Shown: in pieces, positions 49,070 to 59,389 of the stretch | Layout: every line of letters starts with the position of its first letter | How positions within the stretch are numbered: position 1 is the first letter of the stretch | Assembly (NCBI GenBank): GCA_037043235.1 | Contig: JAWRVZ010000316.1 | Location: forward strand, 269,001 to 333,000 | From: Rhodeus uyekii | Taxonomy: Eukaryota; Chordata; Actinopteri; Cypriniformes; Acheilognathidae | Reading direction: 5' to 3' | DNA length: 64,000 nucleotides | Translations under genes and position numbers: made by a program | The notes under the pieces: model-generated | The model's database searches: none | What the model was told of the DNA's origin: nothing | Seen by the model: only the letters and a program-made list of their open reading frames with translations

Positions 49070-51469
49070 CTGATCGCCACAATCATCAAAGTTCAGTTTC
49101 TCTCTCTGCGCATGCGTGAGTGTGTGTGCTCCGCTGGTGTCCAGACTAATGATGCTCTCACTGCAAGGTCTGACGTATTTCAGATCACTCTTTCTGGAGT
49201 CAGTTGTTCTGCAAACCTCATAATTGTACACGTGCTGCAAAGTTCCTGTTCCGCCTACGTCTGCGTAAAGAGGCGGATAATACGGAATGACTGGAAGATT
49301 CGCTCCAGATTTATAAAACATCCGCTCACGTCTCCATCTGTAGCATTTGACCGACAGTATGGCAATGATGGACACGATAAAGAGAAACGAAACCACAGCC
49401 AAAGCCAAGACCAGATAGAAAGTCAGGTTGTCGTTGTATTCCTTGTCGTGCGTAAAGTCGGTGAACTCCGAGAGCACTTCAGGGAAGCTGTCCGCCACCG
49501 CCACGTTAACATTGACTGTAGCTGATCGAGAGGGCTGTCCGTTGTCCTCCACTACAACAGTGAGTCTTTGTTTGACAGCATCTTTATCTGTCACTTGGCG
49601 TACAGTTCTGATCTCTCCATTCTGTGCGCCCACTTCAAACAGCGCCCTGTCTGTGGCTTTCTGCAGTTTATATGAGAGCCAGGCATTTTGTCCAGAGTCC
49701 ACATCAACAGCCACCACTTTAGTCACCAGATAACCCACATCTGCCGAACGAGGCACTATTTCAGCCACAACAGAAGCGCCTGACTGGACCGGATACATAA
49801 CCTGAGGCGCGTTGTCGTTCTGGTCCTGAATGATTATTTTCACGCTCGCGTTGCTGCTGAGAGGAGGAGAACCTCCGTCCTGCGCTTTTACGCGGAACTG
49901 GAAGTCTTTGATCTGCTCGTAATCGAAAGATCGCACTGCATGTATGACTCCACTATCAGCACTAACGGACACTAACGAGGAGACGGGCACTCCGTTCACC
50001 GACGAGTCCTCCAGTATGTAAGACACACGCGCATTCTGGTTAAAATCTGCGTCTCTCGCTCTCACTGTGAATATGGAAAGACCCGGTGAGTTGTTTTCTT
50101 GAACAGACGCCTCATATGAGCTCTTCTCAAACACGGGCGCGTTATCATTCACATCTGAAATCTGTAAGGAGAGAGTGACGCTGCTGGAGAGAGAGGGCGC
50201 GCCCTCATCAGCGCACGTGACACTGATGTTATACTCAGACTCGCGCTCTCGGTCCAAATCACTGTCTGTCACTAAACTGAAGAAATTATTATTTGTAGAC
50301 TTCAAGGTAAAAGGAATGTTGTCATTAATTGAACAATATATTTTACCGTTTTCACCTGAATCTGGGTCTTGAACGTTTATCATTGTTACAACAGTTTCAG
50401 GATTAGAGTTTTCTGATATGGTGGTTAATTTAGACATGATATTGATTAGCGGTTTATTGTCATTTATATCAATTACATCTACATCGATTTTACAAGAATC
50501 AGTCAGACCACCGTCGTCGCTCGCATGTACGTGAACTTGATAATGCCGAGATTTTTCATAATCTATATTCCCTGTTACTCTCACCTCACCGCTCGCTTCA
50601 TTAATTTCAAACAATTTTGAAACCTGGTCGTGAGTATTTGTAATTGAAAATGTAACTTTTCCATTTGAACCCTCATCAACATCAGATGCAGTCACAGTTG
50701 TTACAACTGTGCCTTTATTAGCATTCTCAATTATGTTCGCTTTATATATTTTCTGCGTAAAAACAGGCGCGTTGTCGTTCACATCTAAAACTGTAATCAG
50801 TATCTGCGCAGTGCCAGACAATTGTGGATCACCTCCATCTATCGCTGTCAGAACCAGAGACAAATGCTCCTGCTTTTCACGATCGAGAGGTTTCTGAAGA
50901 ACCATTTCTACAAGCTTGCTGCCGTCTGCCTGACTTTGCAATTTCAACGAAAAATTATCAGTGGGCTTTAATAAATAATTCTGCAAGCCCTTTATTCCGA
51001 CATCTAAATCCATCGCTCTCTCTAGAACAAACACTGCCCCAGTTACAGCTGACTCACTGATTCTGAATCTCATCTCAGCCCGTTCAAAGAAGGGCGAATG
51101 ATCATTTATATCTGTAACTTCGACTGTAACAGAATAAAACTCCATGGGGTTTTCCAGAATAATCTGTAAATGCAGCGCGCAAGGCGTTGTCTGTCCGCAC
51201 AGCGCCTCTCGGTCTATTCTCTCTTTGATAAGCAGGACTCCTCTTTCTTTATTCAGCTCGATGTATTCAGCACTGTCTCCTGTATAAATACGCGCTTTAC
51301 CCGATTTCAGTCTCTTTAAATCTAAACCCAAATCCTGCGCTATGTTCCCGACTAAAGAGCCTTTCGCCATTTCTTCAGGAATGGAGTAACTGACCTGCGC
51401 GAGAGCTGAACTGAGAGACAGAAACCAGATAAACAGCAGTACTTGCCGCGCCATTGTTCTGTCCGACAT
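49070..51469 (-). CDS. V13: protocadherin gamma-type variable exon (subgroup C), relative of V9 and V10
   Basis: An 800-codon exon from ATG MSDRTMARQ to a CAG|GTGAG donor. EC2 is nearly the same as in V9 and V10, but EC3 diverges in one patch (VTFSITNTHDQVSKLFEINE against VKYAITNTDNVPELFEINE), so recognition may differ there. The EC2 calcium motif DVGIN reads DVGIK (LDVGIKGLQNY), a change at a conserved Asn. The EC6 start reads QVMYPVQSG as in V11, and the tail end NFDDCGDQ and intron start are also of the V11 type. The tail has SGAHTLTHA, where relatives have SGTHTLTHA. Confidence 0.95.
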
Positions 51470-51510
51470 TTTGCTCAAGATCACGAGATGAAGAATAAAG
51501 TAGAAAACAA

Positions 51511-51546
51511 CTAAATCAATCCGAACAACTGGAGGAAATGATGCAT
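51511..51546 (-). promoter_or_regulatory. Upstream ORF in the V13 leader
   Basis: Same 11-codon frame and spacing as in V8. Confidence 0.5.
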
Positions 51547-51732
51547 ATGTCCAAAGAGAAAGAACAAGAAAAGTGTGTAAATCCAAGAGAAGGATATTAA
51601 ATCCAGTCTCTCCGTGATTGTGCTTCTCTCTCCTCTTCAGACTGCGCTCTCAGCTTCTGTCTCTCTCTCTAATAATATGGAGATGATGGGGGAGGAACTG
51701 CTGCAGATCTGCTCTCTAAACTCACAGATTGA

Positions 51733-51746
51733 CCAACAGCGGCTCT
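51733..51746 (-). promoter_or_regulatory. CSE/CGCT-box promoter element of V13
   Basis: Sense AGAGCCGCTGTTGG, a T-to-A change in the left half, 264 bp upstream of the ATG. Confidence 0.82.
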
Positions 51747-52170
51747 ATGAGTCCAGCCTGATGAATTACAGAACATCTAAAAATTAATAAATATCAATTT
51801 CAGATATATCGGAGAAAGCAATTTACTACACGTTTTGAAGTATGAAATCCCTAAATGTCCATAAAAATACAAATATCTATGAAATACAACGAATTTCAGT
51901 TTGTGTAAATAGAGATTGAAGGAGGGAAACCATACAAAAGAATTTAGTGTCTGATCAAAGTTTTGATGAGGCCACAACTGAATGAACACTGATTAGAGAG
52001 ACGGGAAGAAAAACCTTACATACATAAAGATATATAAGAAATATCTAATCATTAACGAAATAGTGTATATATTTTATAACAGCAGGACAAAATAATAAGC
52101 TGTTGAATGTGTAATAAAGATGATTTGCTGTAAAGAGATGCGACAGAATAAATGAGGGAAATGGATGCGT

Positions 52171-52191
52171 TTCAGGACCAAGGCCAGAGAA
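52171..52191 (+). promoter_or_regulatory. RE1-like motif upstream of V13
   Basis: Reads TTCAGGACCAAGGCCAG then AGAA. The spacer around it has diverged from those of V10 and V12, yet these 17 bases are unchanged. 425 bp upstream of the V13 CSE. Confidence 0.52.
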
Positions 52192-52750
52192 GAAAATCCA
52201 AAAGCTGAATAGAGTTTATCATTTCTTGACAAAAAGAAGTGATAATTTTTCAACGACATTTTTATTGAACGAACAGTGTATGAACAGGTTGACGTGGTTA
52301 ACATTATTCTTAACCGACAGTCATTTGCCATATACTGGAGGATTTAAAAAAATGCAAATCAAATAAAAAAGTATTAATCTCCAACTTAAATTTACGATAT
52401 CAAAGGGGGGGAAATCGGAAGCTGAAAAAAACTAAAGAGCCATTTTCTTTCTTTCATGGAAATATAAATAATATAAGTATGACACTAGACCTCTAAAGGA
52501 GAATAAATATTTGAATTGCACAACTGAAATAAATGCTAAGCTAACACGTTGACAAGACTTTAATAAACGGTTGGAAACAAAAAAGAGCATATGATTCGTG
52601 TAATTTCTTGCTAAAAGGATTAAATCAATTATTAGATTTGCCAAGAGAATGTAATAAAAAAGACAATGACAGTGCCAACAGTTCATACAAAATGTTCGAT
52701 CATGTGAAATATTTTAAAATAGCAAAAATTAACCGTAAGCAAATTCTCAC

Positions 52751-55144
52751 CTGATCATCACAATCATCAAAGTTCAGTCTCTCCCTCTGCGCATGCGTGA
52801 GTGTGTGTGTTCCGCTGGTGTCCAGACTAATGATGCTCTCACTGCAAGGTCTGACGTATTTCAGATCACTCTTTCTGGAGTCAGTGGTTCTGCAAACCTC
52901 ATAATTGTACACGTGCTGCAAAGTTCCTGTTCCGCCTACGTCTGCGTAAAGAGGCGGATAATACGGAATGACTGGAAGATTCGCTCCAGATTTATAAAAC
53001 ATCCGCTCGCGTCTCCATCTGTAGCATTTGACCGACAGTATGGCAATGATGGACACGATAAAGAGAAACGAAACCACAGCCAAAGCCAAGACCAGATAGA
53101 AAGTCAGGTTGTCGTTGTATTCCTTGTCGTGCGTAAAGTCGGTGAACTCCGAGAGCACTTCAGGGAAGCTGTCCGCCACCGCCACGTTAACATTGACTGT
53201 AGCTGATCGAGAGGGCTGTCCGTTGTCCTCCACTACAACAGTGAGTCTTTGTTTGACAGCATCTTTATCTGTCACTTGGCGTACAGTTCTGATCTCTCCA
53301 TTCTGTGCGCCCACTTCAAACAGCGCCCTGTCTGTGGCTTTCTGCAGTTTATATGAGAGCCAGGCATTCTGTCCAGAGTCCACATCAACAGCCACCACTT
53401 TAGTCACCAGATAACCCACATCTGCCGAACGAGGCACTATTTCAGCCACAACAGAAGCGCCTGACTGGACCGGATACAGAACCTGCGGCGCGTTGTCGTT
53501 CTGGTCCTGAATGATTATTTTCACGCTCGCGTTGCTGCTGAGAGGAGGAGAGCCTCCGTCCTGCGCTTTTACACGGAACTGGAAGTCTTTGATCTGCTCG
53601 TAATCGAAAGATCGCACTGCATGTATGACTCCACTATCAGCACTAACGGACACTAACGAGGAGACGGGCACTCCGTTCACCGACGAGTCCTCCAGTATGT
53701 AAGACACGCGCGCATTCTGGTTAAAATCTGCGTCTTTCGCTCTCACTGTGAATATGGAAAGACCCGGTGAGTTGTTTTCTTGAACAAAAGCCTCATATGA
53801 GCTCTTCTCAAACACGGGCGCGTTATCATTCACATCTGATATCTGTAAGGAGAGAGTGACGCTGCTGGAGAGAGAGGGCGCGCCCTCATCAGCGCACGTG
53901 ACACTGATGTTATACTCAGACTCGCGCTCTCGGTCCAAATCACCATCTGTGACCAGACTGAAGAAATTATTTCCCGTTGATTTTAGCATAAAAGAAATGT
54001 CTTTATCTATCGTGCATGTAATTTTTCCATTGTCGCCGGTATCAAGGTCTTGGACGGTTAATATTGCAACTACAGTTCCATGTTTGGAATCTTCAGATAC
54101 ACTATTTGTTCTCGACATTATGTTTATTGCAGGTATGTTATCATTAACGTCAATGATGTCGAGAATCACTTTACAAGAATCCGAATGTCCACCTTGATCT
54201 TTTGCTTGGACATTGATTCGATACACTTTGTTTTTTTCATAATCCACTTTACCAGCTAATATCACGACTCCTGTAGTTTCGTCTACCTTAAACAAATCAT
54301 GTGCACCATCAGAAGAAATGGAAAATGTAATGATGCCATTAGTGCCCAGATCCGCATCAGAAGCACTGACTGTGGTTAGAACAGTGCCAGTTGGTGAATT
54401 TTCTGCAATACTCGCTCTATATGCTGACTGACTGCAAACGGGTTCATTATCGTTGGCGTCCAAAACTGTAATTCGTATCTGCATCGTTCCTGTCAAATGA
54501 GGATCTCCTCCATCCTTTGCTGTCAGTAAAAGAGTCATATGGTCTTGCTTCTCTCTATCTAGTGGCTTCTGTAATATCATTTCGACCGCCTTTTCACCAT
54601 CAGGTTGATTGTGCAGTTTTAAAGTAAAAAAATCGTTCGTACTAAGAGAGTAATCTTGAAGATTATTAAGACCAACATCAAGATCACTCGCTTTGTCTAA
54701 GACAAACCGAACGCCTGTTTTTGCCATTTCATTTATGTCAAACTTCATTTCGTTATTTTTAAACACGGGCGCATTATCGTTGATATCTGTAATCTCTACT
54801 GTGATGGAATAAAACTCCATCGGGTTTTCCAGAATAATCTGTAAATGCAGCGCGCAAGGCGTTGTCTGTCCGCACAGCGCCTCTCGGTCTATTCTCTCTT
54901 TGATAAGCAGGACTCCTCTTTCTTTATTCAGCTCGATGTATTCAGCACTTTCTCCTGTATAAATACGCGCTTTACCCGATTGCAGTCTCTTTAAATCTAA
55001 ACCCAAATCCTGCGCTATATTCCCGACTAAAGAGCCTTTCGCCATTTCTTCAGGAATGGAGTAACTGACCTGCGCGAGAGCTGAACTGAGAGAGAGAAAC
55101 CAGATAAACAGCAGTACTTGCCGCGCCATTGTTCTGTCCGACAT
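52751..55144 (-). CDS. V14: protocadherin gamma-type variable exon, last of subgroup C
   Basis: A 798-codon exon from ATG MSDRTMARQ to a CAG|GTGAG donor. EC1 differs slightly (KRLQSGKARIYTGESAEY). EC2-EC4 are the most individual of subgroup C (FKNNEMKFDINEMAKTGVRF, SLSTNDFFTLKLHNQPDGEK, ISSDGAHDLFKVDETTGVV, CTIDKDISFMLKSTGNN). The EC2-EC3 linker reads DANDNEPVC, with Glu in place of Ala. EC5 has EAFVQENN. Tail end NFDDCDDQ; read-through into the intron stays open longer (about 18 codons) than in the other exons. Confidence 0.95.
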
Positions 55145-55185
55145 TTTGCTGAAGATCAGGGGATGAAGAATAAAGCAGAAAACAA

Positions 55186-55221
55186 CTAAATCAATCCGAA
55201 CAACTGGAGGAAATGATGCAT
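55186..55221 (-). promoter_or_regulatory. Upstream ORF in the V14 leader
   Basis: Same 11-codon frame and spacing as in V8. Confidence 0.5.
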
Positions 55222-55407
55222 ATGTCCAAAGAGAAAGAACAAGAAAAGTGTGTAAATCCAAGAGAAGGATATTAAATCCAGTCTCTCCGTGATTGTGCTT
55301 CTCTCTCCTCTTCAGACTGCGCTCTCAGCTTCTGTCTCTCTCTCTAATAATATGGAGATGATGGGGGAGGAACTGCTGCAGATCTGCTCTCTAAACTCAC
55401 AGATTGA

Positions 55408-55421
55408 CCAACAGCGGCACT
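55408..55421 (-). promoter_or_regulatory. CSE/CGCT-box promoter element of V14
   Basis: Sense AGTGCCGCTGTTGG, 264 bp upstream of the ATG. Confidence 0.85.
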
Positions 55422-55810
55422 ATGAGTCCAGCCTGATGAACTACAGAAACAACTAGATACATTCAGTTTTTTTCCCAACAGCAGGAAATGCGTTTTAGAA
55501 TAATTTGCCATAAAAAAAAAAGAACAACCATTGCAAACCTTAAGCTTAAAGAATGGTCGGACAATGATAAATTATTTCGTGTAAAGAAAATACAAAAGAC
55601 AGATACAAATAAATAAAAAAGACTAGGAATGTAATGTTCACAAATTAGGTGTGCTTTTAAATTATTAATATATACATACCCCAACAATGCACGAATACTG
55701 AACGCTTAAATTCTAATGTGATGAGACAGACGTGCGCGTATTAGAAAATATTATCTAACCAAAAGAGATAAAGACGACAAGTTTGTTGCCAGAATAATGA
55801 ATGATTGAAT

Positions 55811-55831
55811 TTCAGCACCACGGCCAGTTAC
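55811..55831 (+). promoter_or_regulatory. RE1 (REST/NRSF) motif upstream of V14
   Basis: Reads TTCAGCACCACGGCCAG then TTAC; flanking spacer diverged from the V8 and V11 copies. 390 bp upstream of the V14 CSE. Confidence 0.65.
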
Positions 55832-56268
55832 TCTGACTGAATTATAGATATATTCTTAAATATAGATGAAAAAGAAAGATATATAATTTAGCCACAACAA
55901 ATACACATCACACTCTCAAAGTATAAAACAAATAAAATCAAACAATAAAACAAAAATACATTTAAGTACAAGGTCACACATACTATTTGATAAATTGCAC
56001 AGCTTATTGCAAAATGAACGAAAGTGATTGAAAAAAATATTTATTTTATGTGTGCGTAACACCTGTATGTTGAATCGTGTATGCATGATAAAAAAAAACA
56101 TGCTATTAATGAACCTTGCTGCATCAAAGCACTACAATTAAAACTAAAGTAACAAGAAATTCAAAAGAAGAAATCCCACATCAGAACCGTGACATCGACA
56201 CAATTATATTTATAGAAGGGAAAGAGTGTATACTGCTACAAGGATAAACTGTTAATAGAAATTCTCAC

Positions 56269-58707
56269 CTGTTCATCAAAGTCTTCATTGATCAGTTTTC
56301 CCCTTTGCGCGTGCGTGAGTGTGTGTGTTCCGCTGGTATCCAGACTAATGATGCTCTCACTGCAAGGTCTGACGTATTTCAGATCACTCTTTCTGGAGTC
56401 AGTGGTTCTGCAAACCTCATAATTGTACACGTGCTGTAAAGTTCCTGTTCCGCCTACGTCTGCGTAAAGAGGCGGATAATACGGAATGACTGGAAGATTC
56501 GCTCCAGATTTATAAAACATCCGCTCGCGTCTCCATCTGTAGCATTTGACCGACAGTATGGCAATGATGGACACGATAAAGAGAAACGAAACCACAGCCA
56601 AAGCCAAGACCAGATAGAAAGTCAGGTTGTCGTTGTATTCCTTGTCGTGCGTAAAGTCGGTGAACTCCGAGAGCACTTCAGGGAAGCTGTCCGCCACCGC
56701 CACGTTAACATTGACTGTAGCTGATCGAGAGGGCTGTCCGTTGTCCTCCACTACAACAGTGAGTCTCTGTTTGACAGCATCTTTATCTGTCACTTGGCGT
56801 ACAGTTCTGATCTCTCCATTCTGTGCGCCCACTTCAAACAGCGCCCTGTCTGTGGCTTTCTGCAGTTTATATGAGAGCCAGGCATTCTGTCCAGAGTCGA
56901 CATCAACAGCCACCACTTTAGTCACCAGATAACCCACATCTGCCGAACGAGGCACTATTTCAGCCACAACAGAAGCGCCTGACTGGACCGGATACAGAAC
57001 CTGAGGCGCGTTGTCGTTCTCGTCCTGAATGATTATTTTCACGCTCGCGTTGCTGCTGAGAGTAGGAGAGCCTCCGTCCTGCGCTTTTACAACGAAACTA
57101 AACTGTTTAATTTGTTCATAATCAAATGAACGAACTGCGTGTAACACACCATTCTCAGAGTTTATAGACACATACGAGGAAATCGGCGCTCCACTAATAT
57201 GAGTATCTTCTAAAAAATATGACACTTTGGCGTTTTGATTCCAATCTAAATCTCTCGCCGTCACACTACATATGGATAACCCTGCCGCGTTATTTTCAGG
57301 AAGGTGAGCTGAATAGCTACTTAGCTCAAAGACTGGAGCGTTGTCATTGATGTCAGAAACTTTAACGCGTAGTGTCGTTGAGCTCGAGAGTGGAGGTGAA
57401 CCTGAATCAGTCGCAGTCACTGTTATATTATATTCTGACTGAGTTTCCCGATCAAGAAAGGCATTTGTGATCAAATTATAATAGTTTGAGAGGGATGATT
57501 TGATGTCAAACGAGAGGTTTTCATTAATGAAGCACGTAACCTGTCCATTTCTCCCAGAGTCAGAATCTTTTATATTAACCACTGCAATTGTTGTACCAGG
57601 GGACACATCCTCTGATACAGGGCTCGAGAGAGACATAAGGATGATTACGGGCGCATTATCATTCACATCCACTACTTCAATTATGATCTTACTTGTACTG
57701 GTCAAACCCCCTTGATCTGTCGCTTTAACTCTGATTTCAAAACGTTTTTCTTTCTCAAAGTCAATATTTCCTAGAACAGACACCAATCCGGTGTTTTCAT
57801 CGATGTTAAAAATATCTCTCAAATGTTCTTTTAGGTCGGAGAAAGAAAACGTTATGCGCCCGTTTGATCCACTGTCTGCATCTGTGGCGTTTACGGTTGT
57901 AATGTACGTGCCCTTCGGTGCATTTTCTATCACAGATGCCCTATAAACAGTCTGATTAAACACAGGTGCATTATCATTCGCATCTAAAACAGTAACATCT
58001 ATATTAACAGAGCCAGACCTCTGCGGGTTTCCGCCATCTACAGCAATCAGCTTCAGAGAAAGATGAGGATGCTCCTCCCTGTCCAAGGCTTTATCAAGAA
58101 CCATTTCGACATATTTACTGCCGTCTGGATTTGAATGTTGCTTTAAAACGAAATAATTGTTCCTTGTGAGAATATAATTTTGCAATGAATTTAACTCTAC
58201 ATCAGCATCATGTGCACTCTCTAGAGCAAAGCGCGAACCAAGAGTCGCTGATTCGCTTATTTCAAAATTAATTTTGTTTTTCTCGAAAACAGGGGAATTG
58301 TCATTTACGTCTATGATTTCAACCGTTACCTGATGCAGTTCAATTGGGTTCTCTAGAATGATCTCGAAGCTGAAGCTGCACGGTGTGATGTCTCCGCATA
58401 GCTGTTCTCGGTCTATTCTCTCACTCACGACTAGCATCCCTTTGTCTGTTTTGAGCTCTGCGTACTGAGTGCTTTCTCCGGTCACTATCCGCGCTCGACC
58501 CGCTCGAAGCCTTTTCAAATCCAGCCCCAGATCCTGTGCTACATTACCAATAAGCGAACCTTTACTCATTTCTTCAGGGATGGAGTACCGGATTTGAGAG
58601 ATGACAAAAGGAATGTAGCACGAAACGAAAAAAAATACTTGCCACTGCGGTCGAAAGAAAACATGGCATCCAGAAAACCCATTTCGATAAAAATCCCTAA
58701 AAGCCAT
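56269..58707 (-). CDS. V15: protocadherin gamma-type variable exon; chimeric (subgroup D ectodomain, B/C membrane and tail)
   Basis: An 813-codon exon from ATG MAFRDFYRN to a CAG|GTGAG donor. Signal peptide about 1-37 (hydrophobic VFFFVSCYIPFVIS), mature start QIRYSIPEEM. EC1 (RLRAGRARIVTGESTQYAEL) is nearly identical to V16, and EC2-EC3 share long stretches with V16 (VNIDVTVLDANDNAPVFNQ). The EC6 linker reads QDENDNAP instead of QDQNDNAP, and the preceding segment has GGSPTLSSN. From EC6 on, the membrane span, KCYRWRRERMFY, LQHVYNYEVC and SESIISLD follow the B/C type, not V16/V17. The end AQRGKLINEDFDEQ matches V10. The exon is therefore a mosaic of at least two lineages. Confidence 0.95.
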
Positions 58708-59389
58708 ACCGATTAGAAAGCAAGGTCACCAGTGCTATTTCCAGTATTCAGTGGAATAAAACACTCCAAGCCAGAACTACAAAAAAAAAACGTTTTATAT
58801 TCTTTTGGAAGAGAAAAGGAAAGAGATAATCACTCTCTCGCCATCCCGTCCCGAATGAAACGGAGGGAGAGAGATGCGTCACAGCGCGCACTGATGGGGT
58901 GGGGCAAGGTTTACTATTAGTCAAGCATATTGCACACAATGCATTTCATTGGCCAACAGCGGCCCTTGGAGTACAAAGTAAGCATTAACAGAATACATAC
59001 ATTAAAAAAAAGTTAGACAAAGAAGAAAATATATAAAGCATTTAAATTGACAGCAGCGGTGCACAACCTCAATACAGACGAATGAAAATTATTGAGTAAA
59101 ATGTCACAGTTTCTCCTGACATGAAATGCAAGGAGAGATGCAAATAAAAAGAGTCTGTACTGAAGATGATTTAATATCACATTATCGTTTATCACACTAT
59201 CATATAACATTCATTAAGTGAATAATAACAAATAAATAAAATAATGATAATCATCCTAGGGAATGAAAATTAGCCAGTAGTTAAATCTGCTACAAGTATC
59301 TCTTCTCTTGTGAAATGAGTGTTTGCTGTGCATTGTTCCATAATAATACAAAAATACTACTAATGTTGATAATAATAATAATTTCTCAC
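58708..59389. other. V15 promoter and V15-V16 spacer
   Basis: Own promoter type with CSE at 58953-58966, then about 420 bp of AT-rich spacer. No RE1 seen. Confidence 0.7.
58953..58966 (-). promoter_or_regulatory. CSE/CGCT-box promoter element of V15
   Basis: Sense AGGGCCGCTGTTGG, 246 bp upstream of the ATG; the preceding CTCCA improves the match to a CTCF consensus. Confidence 0.82.

Larger units (their letters stand above)
51470..52750. other. V13 promoter and V13-V14 spacer (diverged class 2)
   Basis: Common subgroup C promoter; the spacer has the same length as class 2 and shares its RE1-like block and short patches, but most other bases have changed. Confidence 0.7.
55145..56268. other. 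V14 promoter and V14-V15 spacer (diverged class 1)
   Basis: Common subgroup C promoter, then a class 1 spacer recognisable by GCGTTTTAGAATAATTTG, the RE1 block and ACACATCACACTCTC, with moderate divergence. Confidence 0.7.
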
